This document shows positions 62,213-64,000 of a DNA stretch of 64,000 nt, piece by piece. This DNA is from Streptomyces venezuelae (GTDB taxonomy: Bacteria; Actinomycetota; Actinomycetes; Streptomycetales; Streptomycetaceae), in assembly GCF_008642375.1 (NCBI RefSeq), contig NZ_CP029194.1:2170001-2234000 (forward strand), written 5' to 3'. How positions within the stretch are numbered: position 1 is the first letter of the stretch; each line of letters starts with the position of its first letter. Both the position numbers and the translations under genes were made by a program. A model generated the notes under the pieces. That model saw nothing but the letters and a program-made list of their open reading frames with translations, was not told the origin of the DNA and made no database searches.

Positions 62213-63115
62213 TCAGAGCCGGTTCCAGGCCTCGGCCTTCGGGGCGAAGAACTCCCGCAGCTGCGGCATGAAGGCCCCGGATCCGGCCGCCGTGGTGACC
62301 AGTTCGCGGACGTACAGGGCCAGCTTCTCGACGTCGGAGTCGCTCAGAGCCGTGTACGGTGCCCGGTCCAGCCGGCACGTCTCGCGCTCCATCTCCTCCC
62401 GCAGCGCGACCCCACGGGCGGTCAGGGTCCCCGCACCGTCGATCAGCTCGCGGTCGACGAGCCTTTCCTGCGCGGCCGACCAGTCCTGCTCGGACCAGCC
62501 GCGCTGGGGCATCACGACCTCCTTCGGCATGCCCAGCTCGCTGGCGCAGTCGAGGACGAGCGCCTCGGCCCCGATCAGTTCGAGGTGGCCGAGCACGATG
62601 GCGTGCCCGTCACCCCGGTGCTCCCGGAGCATGGTCGCGGCGTGCCACAGCGCGATGTGCGGCTCGTCGGGCTGCTCCAGGGCGACGTTGGCCGCGTAGA
62701 GCGGGCGCCCGGGGAAGGAGGCCCCCCACGCCGCGGCCGTGGCCAGCTTCGCCGCTTCCGCCATCTGCTCCGACCGGATGACCTCGGGGCCGAGGAGGCG
62801 TTCGAGCGCCGTGCCGATGGCCTTCTGGCGCGCGAGGATCGCCTGCTTCGGCGAAACGGAGTCCCAGACCGCGGGCACGCGCTCCGCGACGAAGGCGGGG
62901 GCGAAGCCGTGGAAGACCGCGGTCACGACCGGGGCGTCCACCGCGCCGAGCGGTGCCGAGCGGCACGCCATGTAGACGCTCAGGGGATCGGTGACGCCGA
63001 ATCGCTCGAGTTCCACTCCCAGATCCGGGGTGAAATACGAGATCGAATGCAGCGCATTCACCGCCTGCGCACAGCGCTGCTCATAGGAACGCTCACCACT
63101 TTGTGCTGCAGTCAT
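62213..63115 (-). CDS. SCO6745-like helix-turn-helix family protein
   Basis: This 300-residue all-helical protein resembles the SCO6745-type family, which is annotated as HTH-containing and is frequent in Streptomyces and in natural-product clusters. Visible features are HSISYFTPDLGVELERFGV near the N-terminus, a central LGMPKEVVMPQRGWSEQDW, a winged-helix-like segment (LIDGAGTLTARGVALREEME) and a C-terminal AFMPQLREF. It has no obvious sensor or enzymatic motif. Regulatory and enzymatic roles are both open. Confidence 0.7.
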   Translation of the reverse strand: MTAAQSGERSYEQRCAQAVNALHSISYFTPDLGVELERFGVTDPLSVYMACRSAPLGAVDAPVVTAVFHGFAPAFVAERVPAVWDSVSPKQAILARQKAIGTALERLLGPEVIRSEQMAEAAKLATAAAWGASFPGRPLYAANVALEQPDEPHIALWHAATMLREHRGDGHAIVLGHLELIGAEALVLDCASELGMPKEVVMPQRGWSEQDWSAAQERLVDRELIDGAGTLTARGVALREEMERETCRLDRAPYTALSDSDVEKLALYVRELVTTAAGSGAFMPQLREFFAPKAEAWNRL

Positions 63116-63245
63116 GACATCCTTAAGACCTGGAGGAGAGAGGGGAATTCAGAGGGAGGCAGACAGATTTGAGCTTCTGCGGCACCCGCTGCCCGGGCAA
63201 GGGAATTGACCAAGGAATGACGCGGGCTGACAGGGTTCTTTCGGC

Positions 63246-64000
<755 letters not shown>

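Noticed and set aside
62213..63115. Cluster-situated pathway activator (SARP or LuxR)
   Set aside because: The SCO6745-like protein lacks SARP, LuxR or MarR signatures. Calling it an activator would be guesswork.

Overview
The window is a high-GC actinobacterial chromosome segment, almost certainly from Streptomyces. The evidence is GC-rich third codon positions, frequent GTG starts, GGAGG-type ribosome sites, and actinomycete markers (SepH, CutRS, DUF3093, DUF3159, DUF3710, DUF4193, AccE). No rRNA, tRNA, CRISPR array, IS element or integrase was seen.

Region 1 (about 1-26.5 kb) is conserved core. It runs: RNA methyltransferase (cut by the left edge), KimA-like permease, two TrkA-type RCK proteins, DUF3159, OB-fold protein, KdpE/KdpD, a lone ABC ATPase, DUF3710, dUTPase, PaaI-type thioesterase, DUF3093, EcsC-like protein, DUF4193, CutS/CutR, inositol monophosphatase, ferrochelatase, an exporter, a sugar-lactone oxidase, SepH, a rhodanese and a VOC protein. 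From memory, much of this order matches M. tuberculosis Rv2689c-Rv2701c, an old actinobacterial block for potassium handling and nucleotide hygiene.

Region 2 (26.5-36.6 kb) is accessory. A YfhO-like membrane protein, a family-2 glycosyltransferase and a polysialyltransferase-like protein form a surface-glycopolymer module. PhoP-box-like repeats lie before the first gene and again before the second. Small metabolic and regulatory genes follow: isochorismatase-like hydrolase, MBL-fold lipoprotein, TetR, GlxA/AraC regulator and a saccharopine-dehydrogenase-like reductase.

Region 3 (36.7-40.9 kb) is the most notable regulatory unit: a cytochrome P450, a gamma-butyrolactone-receptor-type TetR protein and an acyl-CoA oxidase. 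This is the cyp17/avaR1/aco set used for avenolide-type butenolide hormone synthesis and sensing. Three ARE-like operators sit in the intergenic space and there is a TTA (bldA-dependent) codon in the oxidase. It abuts a 2-oxoacid:ferredoxin oxidoreductase pair (korA/korB, 41-44 kb).

Region 4 (44.2-64 kb and beyond the right edge) is one arm of a glycosylated natural-product cluster, all on the minus strand. It has a full dTDP-deoxysugar set: RmlA, RmlB, 2,3-dehydratase, 3-ketoreductase, RfbH/SpnQ-type 3-dehydratase, 4-ketoreductase, DesI/SpnR-type 4-aminotransferase and 3,5-epimerase. It also has two glycosyltransferases, an MFS exporter and an FMN reductase. SnoaL-like, tandem ABM-domain and FrnE-like proteins, plus acyl-CoA carboxylase epsilon and beta subunits, suggest an aromatic (type II) polyketide. 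No ketosynthase is in view, so the aglycone class is inference. The sugar genes fit a 2,3,6-trideoxyhexose (rhodinose/amicetose type) and a 4-amino-2,3,4,6-tetradeoxyhexose made from one shared intermediate.
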